A stretch of 64,000 nt of DNA from Thermorudis peleae (lineage in GTDB: Bacteria > Chloroflexota > Chloroflexia > Thermomicrobiales > Thermomicrobiaceae), in the NCBI RefSeq assembly GCF_000744775.1, contig NZ_JQMP01000003.1, positions 806,001 to 870,000 of the forward strand, read 5' to 3'. The translations under genes and the position numbers were made by a program. Shown here piece by piece: positions 34,103-41,778 of this stretch (the first letter of the stretch is position 1; every line of letters starts with the position of its first letter). The notes under the pieces were generated by a model. The model searched no databases and had not been told where the DNA came from. It saw nothing but the letters and a program-made list of their open reading frames with translations.

Positions 34103-35713
34103 GTGGCAGGGCAAACACGTCCCTGGTGGCAAGGGGCAGTGATCTATCAGATTTACCCACGATCGTTTCAGGATACGAATAGCGACGGAATCGGGGATTT
34201 ACGCGGAATCCTGCAGCGATTGGACTACTTAGCCTGGCTTGGTGTTGATGCAATTTGGATCTCGCCGTTCTTCCCCTCGCCAATGGCTGACTTCGGCTAT
34301 GACATCAGCGACTACACTGATGTTGATCCCCGATTTGGGACCCTTCAAGATTTCGACGAGCTTATCGCCGCCGCACAAGCGCGTGGCCTGCGTGTTATCC
34401 TCGATCTTGTGCCAAACCATACCTCTGATCAACACCCATGGTTTCAGGCGGCGCGTTCAAGCCGTACGCATCCGCAGCGTGATTGGTATATCTGGTGTGA
34501 TCCAGCTCCAGATGGCGGACCGCCAAATAACTGGCTCAGCGTGTTTGGCGGGAGTGCATGGGAATGGGATGAAGCAACAGGCCAGTATTACCTCCACACT
34601 TTTTTGCGCGAGCAGCCTGACCTTAACTGGCGCAACCCCGCTGTGCGCCAGGCAATGTATGACGTTATCCGCTTTTGGCTTGATCGTGGGGTGGCCGGTT
34701 TTCGGCTCGACGCGATTTGGTTTCTCATGAAAGATCCCCTGTTGCGTGACAATCCCCCGAATCCATACTACCGTCCTGACGCGGAATATCCACATCAGCG
34801 ACTTCTTCCGGTCTACACATCAGATTTGCCGGCAATTCACCCTATTCTCGCTGAACTTCGGGCGGTGGTTGACCAGTATGATGCACGCGTGTTGATCGGA
34901 GAAATCTACTTGCCGCCCGGACGCCTGGTTGACTATTTTGGCTGTCCGCATGCCCCAGAGCTGCACTTGCCCTACAACTTTGCGCTCTTGCAACTTCCCT
35001 GGGATCCGCGCGAGATTGCAGCAGCGGTTGATACATATGAGGCGCTGGTTCCTGATCATGGTTGGCCCAGTTGGGTGCTGGGAAACCACGACCGGCCTCG
35101 ACTAGCAAGCCGCGTTGGCGTGGAGCAGGCGCGTGTGGCTGCGATGTTGCTTTTAACGTTACGTGGTACCTCAACTATTTATTATGGAGAAGAGATTGGA
35201 ATGGTCGATGTCGCCATTCCTGCCGAGCGGTTGCAAGACCCGATTGCGTTTACGCTCGGTCGGCAATTCAGCCGTGATCCAGCGCGCACACCGATGCAGT
35301 GGGACGCGACTCCTCATGCTGGGTTTACCACGGGTGAGCCTTGGCTCCCTGTTGCGCCTGACTATCGCGAGCGCAATGTTGCGCAGCAGCGTGCTGACCA
35401 GCGATCGCTACTCTCGCTGTACCGGCGCTTGCTCGAACTGCGTCGCGCTGAGCCAGCGCTTGTTATCGGTGAGTATGTGCCACTTACCGTCACAGAACAG
35501 GTTCTCGCCTATCGACGGAGCCTTGACAACCGTCATTTCGCAATTGTCTTAAATTTCTCCGGCATGCAACAGACCGTGCAATTCCGTTTTCCTCTCCAGG
35601 GGAGCGTCGTCCTTTCAACCGAACTTGACCGCGAGGGAGATGCAATGCGTGCTGGCAAATGCTTCTTGCGACCTCATGAGGGTGTGGTTGTGCAGCTAAC
35701 ATCACTCTCTTGA
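34103..35713 (+). CDS. GH13 alpha-glucosidase
   Basis: 536 residues of glycoside hydrolase family 13 (oligo-1,6-glucosidase / alpha-glucosidase group). It begins WWQGAVIYQIYPRSFQD, and has LVPNHTSDQHPWF, the nucleophile Asp in GFRLDAIWF, the acid/base Glu in LIGEIYLPP, and the transition-state Asp in VLGNHDRPRLAS. The C-terminal beta domain starts near residue 450. No signal peptide, so it acts on sugars after import. It begins with GTG after GGAAGGAG. It precedes the sugar ABC genes and the PfkB kinase; an alpha-glucoside such as sucrose or trehalose as substrate is inferred from that set. Confidence 0.93.
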   Translation: MAGQTRPWWQGAVIYQIYPRSFQDTNSDGIGDLRGILQRLDYLAWLGVDAIWISPFFPSPMADFGYDISDYTDVDPRFGTLQDFDELIAAAQARGLRVILDLVPNHTSDQHPWFQAARSSRTHPQRDWYIWCDPAPDGGPPNNWLSVFGGSAWEWDEATGQYYLHTFLREQPDLNWRNPAVRQAMYDVIRFWLDRGVAGFRLDAIWFLMKDPLLRDNPPNPYYRPDAEYPHQRLLPVYTSDLPAIHPILAELRAVVDQYDARVLIGEIYLPPGRLVDYFGCPHAPELHLPYNFALLQLPWDPREIAAAVDTYEALVPDHGWPSWVLGNHDRPRLASRVGVEQARVAAMLLLTLRGTSTIYYGEEIGMVDVAIPAERLQDPIAFTLGRQFSRDPARTPMQWDATPHAGFTTGEPWLPVAPDYRERNVAQQRADQRSLLSLYRRLLELRRAEPALVIGEYVPLTVTEQVLAYRRSLDNRHFAIVLNFSGMQQTVQFRFPLQGSVVLSTELDREGDAMRAGKCFLRPHEGVVVQLTSLS

Positions 35714-35774
35714 CTCCTGCCAAACTCTTTGCTGATCAGCTCGACTTGGGATCCTTCTTGTTTCTGCATGTATG

Positions 35775-35803
35775 TTGACAAACCTCAGGACTCAGGTTAG
35801 GCT
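35775..35803 (+). promoter_or_regulatory. Candidate promoter of the sugar ABC operon with inverted repeat
   Basis: TTGACA (35775-35780), 17 bases, then TAGGCT (35798-35803). AACCT (35781-35785) and AGGTT (35794-35798) form an inverted repeat in the spacer, a possible operator. The -10 box is imperfect. Confidence 0.45.
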
Positions 35804-35938
35804 ATACGTGGGATTCCGCTATGTTGAGCTTCAAGAGCCAGAACGCAGAGGTAAGGGGGCGTGATACGCGACACATTCGCGTGCGATGTGTCTCCATCGT
35901 CTGTGTTTGGTTGTGAGGCACGTGATGGAGGGTGTGGT

Positions 35939-37453
35939 ATGAGTTGGCACAATCGCGTGAGTTTCGAGAGGCAGTTACACCAGCGATTCTCCCGTCGACA
36001 AATCCTGAAGGGGATCATTGTTGGCGCAAGTGCTCCAGCGGTCTCCGCGCTCCTGGCGGCATGCGGAGGCGGTGGCGCGACGCCAACACCAACGCAGGCA
36101 CCGGCTGCGCAGCCGACAGCGACCAAGGCTGCGGCAAGCCCGACGGCTGGTGGCATGACACCGACGAGCGGCATGGCAGGTGCTACGCCGACAGTGATCA
36201 CAACCGGAACAGCAGTCACCTATACAAAAGACAATCCACCCGCAGTCTTTAACGCTGACCAGGCCAAGAAGTACAGCAACCAGCAAATTACTTACTATGG
36301 TGATTCCGTTGGCATTGGTGCGGAACTTGACCAGATCCTTGCCAAGAAGTTCTCTGAGGCGACGGGGATCAAGATCAACGTCGTACCAAAGCCCCAGAGT
36401 GCAACTGAAAACTATGCTACGTATCAGCGCTTCTTCTCGGCCAAGTCAGCTGACGTTGATGTCATGATGCTTGATGTGATCTGGCCTGGTGCGTTTGCTC
36501 CTCACCTGCTCGATTTGAGCCAGGCCTTCGCTAACGAGATCAAACAGTTCTATCCCACCATCGTCGAGAACAATACGGTGAATGGTAAGCTGACCTGCAT
36601 TCCCTGGTTTGGTGACTTCGGCATGCTCTATTACCGCAAGGACTTACTGGAGAAATATGGCTTTAGCAAACCTCCAGAAACATGGGATGATCTTGAGCAA
36701 TACGCAAAGAAGATCATGGATGGAGAGAAGGGCAGTAATGCAAATTTTGTGGGGTTCGTCTTCCAGGGCAATGCCTACGAGGGTTTAACCTGTGATGCCC
36801 TTGAATGGCTGGCCTCAAGCGGCGGCGGTACCTTTATCGAGAATGGCAAGGTGACGATCAATAATCCGAATGCTGTTGCGATCCTGAATAAAGTGCGAGG
36901 GTGGGTCGGAACCATTGCACCCCGCGGTGTGACGACGTATCAGGAAGAAGATGCGCGGCAAGTGTTCCAGGGCGGCAATGCTGCGTTTATGCGCAACTGG
37001 CCCTACGCCTATTCGCTGGCGGGCGGGTCGGACTCGCCGATCAAGGGGAAGTTCGATGTTGCTCCCTTGCCAGCTCAACCTGGGAACAAGCACGTTGGTA
37101 CCGTCGGTGGGTGGCAACTCGGAGTCTCCGCCTACTCGAAGAATAAGGAGGCTTCTATTGAGTTCGTTCGCTATATGACAAGCCCACAAGTGCAGACCTA
37201 TCGCGCGGTCGTGGGTAGCTTTGTTCCAACCATTCCGAGCGTCGCGGCTGATCCACAGGTGCTGAAAGCCATGCCGTTCCTGCAGAGTTTGCAAGACGTT
37301 GTCCGCGTGACGCGACCATCTCGTGAGACTGGGGAGAAGTATAACCAGGTATCGACCATCATCTTCCAGGGCGTGAATCAGATCTTGAACGGCAGCGATG
37401 CTGCCCAAGTCCTGCCGCAAGTGGCCCAGCAACTGCAGCGACTCATCAGCTAA
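35939..37453 (+). CDS. Sugar ABC transporter substrate-binding lipoprotein
   Basis: 504 residues of the extracellular solute-binding family 1. The N terminus has a twin-arginine-like SRRQILKG, a hydrophobic stretch and a lipobox LLAAC, so it is probably exported folded and lipid-anchored. A Thr/Pro/Ala-rich linker (residues about 42-90) connects to the binding domain, which contains KINVVPKPQSAT, WFGDFGMLYYRKDLLEKYG and a TVGGWQLGVSAYSKNKEA segment. GGAGGGTGTGGT precedes the ATG at 35939. It delivers an oligosaccharide to the two permeases encoded next. The ligand is probably an alpha-glucoside, by context. Confidence 0.92.
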   Translation: MSWHNRVSFERQLHQRFSRRQILKGIIVGASAPAVSALLAACGGGGATPTPTQAPAAQPTATKAAASPTAGGMTPTSGMAGATPTVITTGTAVTYTKDNPPAVFNADQAKKYSNQQITYYGDSVGIGAELDQILAKKFSEATGIKINVVPKPQSATENYATYQRFFSAKSADVDVMMLDVIWPGAFAPHLLDLSQAFANEIKQFYPTIVENNTVNGKLTCIPWFGDFGMLYYRKDLLEKYGFSKPPETWDDLEQYAKKIMDGEKGSNANFVGFVFQGNAYEGLTCDALEWLASSGGGTFIENGKVTINNPNAVAILNKVRGWVGTIAPRGVTTYQEEDARQVFQGGNAAFMRNWPYAYSLAGGSDSPIKGKFDVAPLPAQPGNKHVGTVGGWQLGVSAYSKNKEASIEFVRYMTSPQVQTYRAVVGSFVPTIPSVAADPQVLKAMPFLQSLQDVVRVTRPSRETGEKYNQVSTIIFQGVNQILNGSDAAQVLPQVAQQLQRLIS

Positions 37454-37511
37454 GCCATGCGGTGAGTCGTGGCGGGGCTTCCTCGAACGCTCTGGTTGAG
37501 AGGAGGCAGCA

Positions 37512-38447
37512 ATGAGTCAGCGTACCGCCGTGGGGGCCCGACCTGTTCCGTCGTTGCAACGCGGGCGAGGGCTGACCCTTGCTCAGCGCCAAGCTCGCCT
37601 CGCGTGGCTCTTTCTTCTGCCGTCTCTGGTAGTCGTCTTGCTCGTTGCATTGGTTCCGCTTGTACAAACGATTATCTACAGCCTGACTGATAAGCGCCTC
37701 GGAAGTGTTGAAGCAACGCATATTATTGGCTTGAAAAATTATCGATTTTTGCTCTCTGATGGAGCGTGGTGGCATGCTGTCTGGGTGACGATCGAATTCA
37801 CAATTATCACGGTCTTCTTCGAATTCCTGCTCGGCTTGCTGATTGCATTAGTTGTCAACTCGCGCTTTCCTGGTCGTGGCCCCATGCGGGCCGCAATGTT
37901 GGTTCCATGGGCCATCCCGACCGTCCTCTCATCACAGATGTGGAAATGGATGTATAACGACATTTTTGGTGTGGTTAATGACCTGCTGAAGCGCGTCGGG
38001 CTGATCCATCAGAACATTGCGTGGCTTGCCCGGCCCGATACTGCGCTCTTCGCGGTTACCTCTATTGACATCTGGAAGACCACGCCATTTGTTGCCCTGC
38101 TCTTACTAGCCGGGTTGCAGGTTATTCCAGACGAACTCTATGAAGCAGCAACGGTTGATGGGGCCAGCAAAGTCCGGCAATTCTTCACCGTCACGTTGCC
38201 GCTGTTACGTCCTGCAATTGTCGTTGCCTTAATCTTTCGAACGTTAGATGCATTACGTGTATTCGACGTGTTTTACGTGCTCTTCGGAGCGCGCGCTGAT
38301 ATGACGACAATGGCCGTCTATGCCCAGAACAACATTGTGGCGTTCAGTGACGTCGGCTATGGCTCGGCGATCAGTGTGCTGATCTTCGTGATTATCGGCA
38401 TTTTCGTGGTGGCGTATGTGACCACGTTGGGAGTCGAGCAATCATGA
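37512..38447 (+). CDS. Carbohydrate ABC transporter permease (MalF/UgpA-like)
   Basis: 311 residues with six predicted membrane segments, first at LFLLPSLVVVLLVALVPL. The EAA loop is EAATVDGASKVRQFFTVTLPLL, which contacts the ATPase. GAGGAGGCAGCA precedes the ATG. It forms the heterodimeric channel with the next gene, overlapping by 4 bases. The operon holds no ATPase gene, so a shared MalK/MsmX-type ATPase encoded elsewhere is expected. Confidence 0.93.
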   Translation: MSQRTAVGARPVPSLQRGRGLTLAQRQARLAWLFLLPSLVVVLLVALVPLVQTIIYSLTDKRLGSVEATHIIGLKNYRFLLSDGAWWHAVWVTIEFTIITVFFEFLLGLLIALVVNSRFPGRGPMRAAMLVPWAIPTVLSSQMWKWMYNDIFGVVNDLLKRVGLIHQNIAWLARPDTALFAVTSIDIWKTTPFVALLLLAGLQVIPDELYEAATVDGASKVRQFFTVTLPLLRPAIVVALIFRTLDALRVFDVFYVLFGARADMTTMAVYAQNNIVAFSDVGYGSAISVLIFVIIGIFVVAYVTTLGVEQS

Positions 38448-39295
38448 GTCGGACGTGGCAGTACCGAGTCTCACGCGTGCTCTTCTACCTCTTGCTTCTC
38501 GTGATTATCATCTACCTTGTTTTCCCGTTCTACTGGGCAATTCGTTCGTCGATTGTGCCGAACTCTGTTCAGTTCAAGACTCCAGTTGTTTACTGGCCAT
38601 CGCACCCAACGCTTGAGAACTATCGTCAAGTTTTTGCTAGTGGACAGTTCCGCCGTGCATTGCTCAACTCTGCAATTGTCGCTGGTAGTGTTACACTGCT
38701 CTCGCTCGTGATTGGATCAATGGGAGCGTATGCGCTCGGGCGTTTTGTCTTCCGGGGACGCGCTCTCATGCGGTATATCATCTTATCGATGACCATGTTC
38801 CCGTCAATCTCAGTGTTGGGTGGGTTATATACCATTATCACGCAATTTGGTCTGTATAACCAGCTGAAGGCTTTGGTCTACAGCTATCTTATCTTTACGC
38901 TGCCGTTCACGGTCTGGGTGCTGATGAGCTTCTTCCGGCAGCTGCCAAAAGATTTGGAAGAAGCAGCGTATGTTGATGGCGCTTCACCATTTCAGACGTT
39001 CTATCGCATTCTCCTGCCGCTCTCCGCTCCGGGACTCGTTACGACTGGATTACTCGCGTTTATTGCAGCATGGAACGAGTTCCTGTTTGCACTCTCCTTT
39101 ACCCAGACGCCTGATAAGCGCACAGTGACGCTGGCCATCTTCTACTTCTCGCCGCAAACATCGGGCGGATTTGAAATTCCCTGGGGGCAGATGATGGCCG
39201 CAACAGTCGTTGTCACTATCCCGCTCATCGTCTTGACATTGATCTTCCAGCGTCGGATCATAGCAGGGCTAACGGCAGGAGCGGTCAAGGGTTAG
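38444..39295 (+). CDS. Carbohydrate ABC transporter permease (MalG/UgpE-like)
   Basis: 283 residues with six membrane segments; starts SRVLFYLLLLVIIIYLVFPF. The EAA loop is EAAYVDGASPFQTFYRILLPL, and AAWNEFLFALSF is typical of MalG-type permeases. Its ATG overlaps the stop of the MalF-like gene (ATGA). It is the second half of the sugar channel. Confidence 0.93.
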   Translation: MSRTWQYRVSRVLFYLLLLVIIIYLVFPFYWAIRSSIVPNSVQFKTPVVYWPSHPTLENYRQVFASGQFRRALLNSAIVAGSVTLLSLVIGSMGAYALGRFVFRGRALMRYIILSMTMFPSISVLGGLYTIITQFGLYNQLKALVYSYLIFTLPFTVWVLMSFFRQLPKDLEEAAYVDGASPFQTFYRILLPLSAPGLVTTGLLAFIAAWNEFLFALSFTQTPDKRTVTLAIFYFSPQTSGGFEIPWGQMMAATVVVTIPLIVLTLIFQRRIIAGLTAGAVKG

Positions 39296-39300
39296 CATTT

Positions 39301-40323
39301 GTGGTTGATGTCGTTACCTGCGGTGAAGCCTTAATTGATTTCGTTGCGCTCCGCCAGGGAACACTGGCGGAGTCATCATTGTTTCGGCGAATGCCCGGGG
39401 GTGCACCGGCCAATGTCGCCGTTGGTGTTGCGCGCCTCGGCCGTCGTGCAGCCTTCCTTGGACAAGTAGGCGATGATGAATTCGGGCATTTTCTTGCTCA
39501 CGTCTTAGCGCAGTCTGGTGTTGATATCAGCGGGTTGCGCTTTACAACAGAGGCGCGAACTGCACTTGCGTTCGTTAGCCTCCGTGAAGACGGAGAACGC
39601 GATTTTCTCTTTTATGGGCAACCCAGCGCTGACATGCTATGGCGGTCAGACGATCTTCCGCTTGATCTTATCGCATCGGCACGGATTTTCCATTTTGGCT
39701 CAATTTCGCTTATTACTGATCCAGCCCGCTCTGCAACATTGGCCGCAGTAGCGCACGCGCGGGCGAACAATGTGCTGGTTTCCTATGACCCAAACCTGCG
39801 GCTCGCGCTCTGGCCGTCTATTGAGGCAGCGCGCAGTGGTATTCGCGCTGGGTGGGCGCTTGCCCATGTCATCAAAGTCAGCGAAGAAGAGCTCGCGTTT
39901 TTGGCGCCAGGATTTGACGACGTCGATCAAGCTGTACGCTCACTTTGGCACAGTAGCTTACGGCTCGTCGTTGTCACGCGTGGAGCGGCTGGCTGCCGAT
40001 ATTACACCGATACACATCAAGGAGATGTGCCCGGGTTTCGTGTGCAACGGGTTGTTGACACGACAGGCGCCGGTGATGGCTTCGTGGCTGGGTTGCTTGT
40101 CGGCCTCTTAGAGCATGCCGAACCGTGGATGCCAGAGGATATTGAAACCATCATGCGCTTTGCCAATGCTGCTGGCGCGTTGACAACAACAAGGCGTGGA
40201 GCGATTCCAGCATTGCCGCGGCGTGCCCGGGTTGAGGCATTCCTTGATCAGCAAAATGGGGCACGCCGCGGCCGGGCAATGCCTAGGAAACGGCTTAAAC
40301 AGGAGGGAGAGTCTTCATCGTGA
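39301..40323 (+). CDS. PfkB-family carbohydrate kinase (fructokinase-like)
   Basis: 340 residues of the ribokinase/PfkB family. It has the N-terminal DVVTCGEALIDFV, the sugar-site MPGGAPANVAVGVARLG and the C-terminal signature DTTGAGDGFVAGLL with the catalytic Asp. It phosphorylates a sugar with ATP in the cytoplasm; fructose is likely, because together with the GH13 enzyme and the importer it would complete sucrose use. GTG start six bases after the permease stop. Its end overlaps the M28 peptidase start (GTGA). The last 30 residues are basic and not conserved. Confidence 0.9.
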   Translation: MVDVVTCGEALIDFVALRQGTLAESSLFRRMPGGAPANVAVGVARLGRRAAFLGQVGDDEFGHFLAHVLAQSGVDISGLRFTTEARTALAFVSLREDGERDFLFYGQPSADMLWRSDDLPLDLIASARIFHFGSISLITDPARSATLAAVAHARANNVLVSYDPNLRLALWPSIEAARSGIRAGWALAHVIKVSEEELAFLAPGFDDVDQAVRSLWHSSLRLVVVTRGAAGCRYYTDTHQGDVPGFRVQRVVDTTGAGDGFVAGLLVGLLEHAEPWMPEDIETIMRFANAAGALTTTRRGAIPALPRRARVEAFLDQQNGARRGRAMPRKRLKQEGESSS

Positions 40324-41726
40324 GTGATGCTGAGCGACTCCAAGCGATCGATCGGGAGATTGCTGGAGCGATCTGGGTATCAGATGAGCCATGGAAAAAT
40401 CTTGTTTACCTCTGCGATGTCCTCGGGCATCGTTTTGCTGGCAGTTCGCAGGAACATGCTGCTGCGGAGTTTCTGAAGCAGAAGATGGAGGCCTATGGGC
40501 TTGCTCATGTCCAGCTTGAGGAATTTCCGATCGCAACGTGGGAACGTGGTCCTTGTACTTTGATCCTCGTTGAGCCGTTCCAGCGCATGCTCCCAGCGAT
40601 CGCTATGCCGTACTGCCCTTCAGCAGCGATTGAAGGTGAGGTCGTTGACGTTGGTGAAGGTGAGTTGCCTGATTTTGAACGGTGCCGTGATGTTATCCCG
40701 GGGCGGATTGTGTTGACTGATGCAGAAACGAATCGCCCGGGAGAGCGGAAGAGCCATCGCATCGATAAATTTGGGTGGGCGATTGAACGTGGCGCAATTG
40801 CGTGTTTGTTCGTTAATCAGAACCCGGGCCAGCTCCATATCACTGGCGGGTTGCGTGGACGCGGACCACGTGGCGTCCGGGCAGATGAGGCTGAGGCGCC
40901 CATTCCAGGGTTAGGGCTGAGTTACGAAACCGGGATGCTGTTGCGTCGTCTTGCCAAGCAGGGCACGGTTCGTTTGCGGCTGGAAACGCAGAATCGTACC
41001 AGAGACAGTGTATCGTACAACGTCATCGGCGAAATCCCAGGCACCACAAAGGCGGATGAACTGATTCTTGTCGGCGGCCACTATGATGGACACGACATTT
41101 CGCAAGGAGCAACTGATGATGCCGCCGGAGCGGTCGTGGGCCTTGAGGTTGGGCGTGTCCTCGCGCCGCTCCGTGGTCAGCTCCAGCGCACAGTGCGCAT
41201 TCTCTGCTTTGGTGCTGAAGAACTGGGATTATTCGGCTCGTGGTATCACATCGAGCACCATGCGCAGGAGCATATTCGCTTCATGCTCAATTTGGATGGC
41301 GCTGGTCGCGGCCTCGGTGGCCAGGAGGAGCTTCGCCTTTCTGGATGGGCAGAATTAGTCCCCTATTTCCAGCAACTTGGACAACAACTCGCCTATCCCT
41401 TTGGCGTTCGTGACGATCTCAACGCGCATTCTGACCATTTCCCATTTGCTGTTCACGGTATTCCCAATGGCACACTCGTCAGCCGTGATGCGACCGCTGG
41501 AATGATTGGCCGCGGTTGGGGGCATACGGAAGCTGATACGCTCGACAAGCTTTCACTGCGTGGTGTACAACTTGCCGCAATGCTCGCTGCCCGCTTGGTT
41601 GTGCGCTTGAGCGAGGACGAGGCGTTCCCCGCTCAGCGCCGTGATCTTGCCGCTGTTCGCCAGCAACTGGCCGATGCGGGTGTCCTTGACGAGCTTCTTG
41701 CGAGTGGACGCTTCCCTCAAGCCTAA
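40320..41726 (+). CDS. M28-family metallopeptidase with PA domain
   Basis: 468 residues. Zinc ligands of the M28 fold are visible in GGHYDGHD, ATDDAAGAV, the catalytic EELGLFGS, NLDGAG and NAHSDHFPF. An inserted PA-like region (about 110-200) lies between the N-terminal part and the catalytic domain, as in aminopeptidases of this family. No signal peptide is seen, so a cytoplasmic peptidase or deacylase is likely. GTG start after AGGAGGGAG, translationally coupled to the kinase gene. The operon ends at a very strong hairpin. Confidence 0.88.
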   Translation: MSDAERLQAIDREIAGAIWVSDEPWKNLVYLCDVLGHRFAGSSQEHAAAEFLKQKMEAYGLAHVQLEEFPIATWERGPCTLILVEPFQRMLPAIAMPYCPSAAIEGEVVDVGEGELPDFERCRDVIPGRIVLTDAETNRPGERKSHRIDKFGWAIERGAIACLFVNQNPGQLHITGGLRGRGPRGVRADEAEAPIPGLGLSYETGMLLRRLAKQGTVRLRLETQNRTRDSVSYNVIGEIPGTTKADELILVGGHYDGHDISQGATDDAAGAVVGLEVGRVLAPLRGQLQRTVRILCFGAEELGLFGSWYHIEHHAQEHIRFMLNLDGAGRGLGGQEELRLSGWAELVPYFQQLGQQLAYPFGVRDDLNAHSDHFPFAVHGIPNGTLVSRDATAGMIGRGWGHTEADTLDKLSLRGVQLAAMLAARLVVRLSEDEAFPAQRRDLAAVRQQLADAGVLDELLASGRFPQA

Positions 41727-41737
41727 AGCACTGTATG

Positions 41738-41778
41738 GTGATGCTGGGGCACACAGTAATCGTGTGCCCCAGCATCAC
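41738..41778. terminator. 17-bp perfect hairpin between M28 peptidase and lon
   Basis: The arms 41738-41754 and 41762-41778 are perfect inverse complements of 17 bases (GTGATGCTGGGGCACAC) with a 7-base loop. The right arm covers the lon stop codon (41775-41777), so it can end transcripts from both convergent genes. No T tract. Confidence 0.85.
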
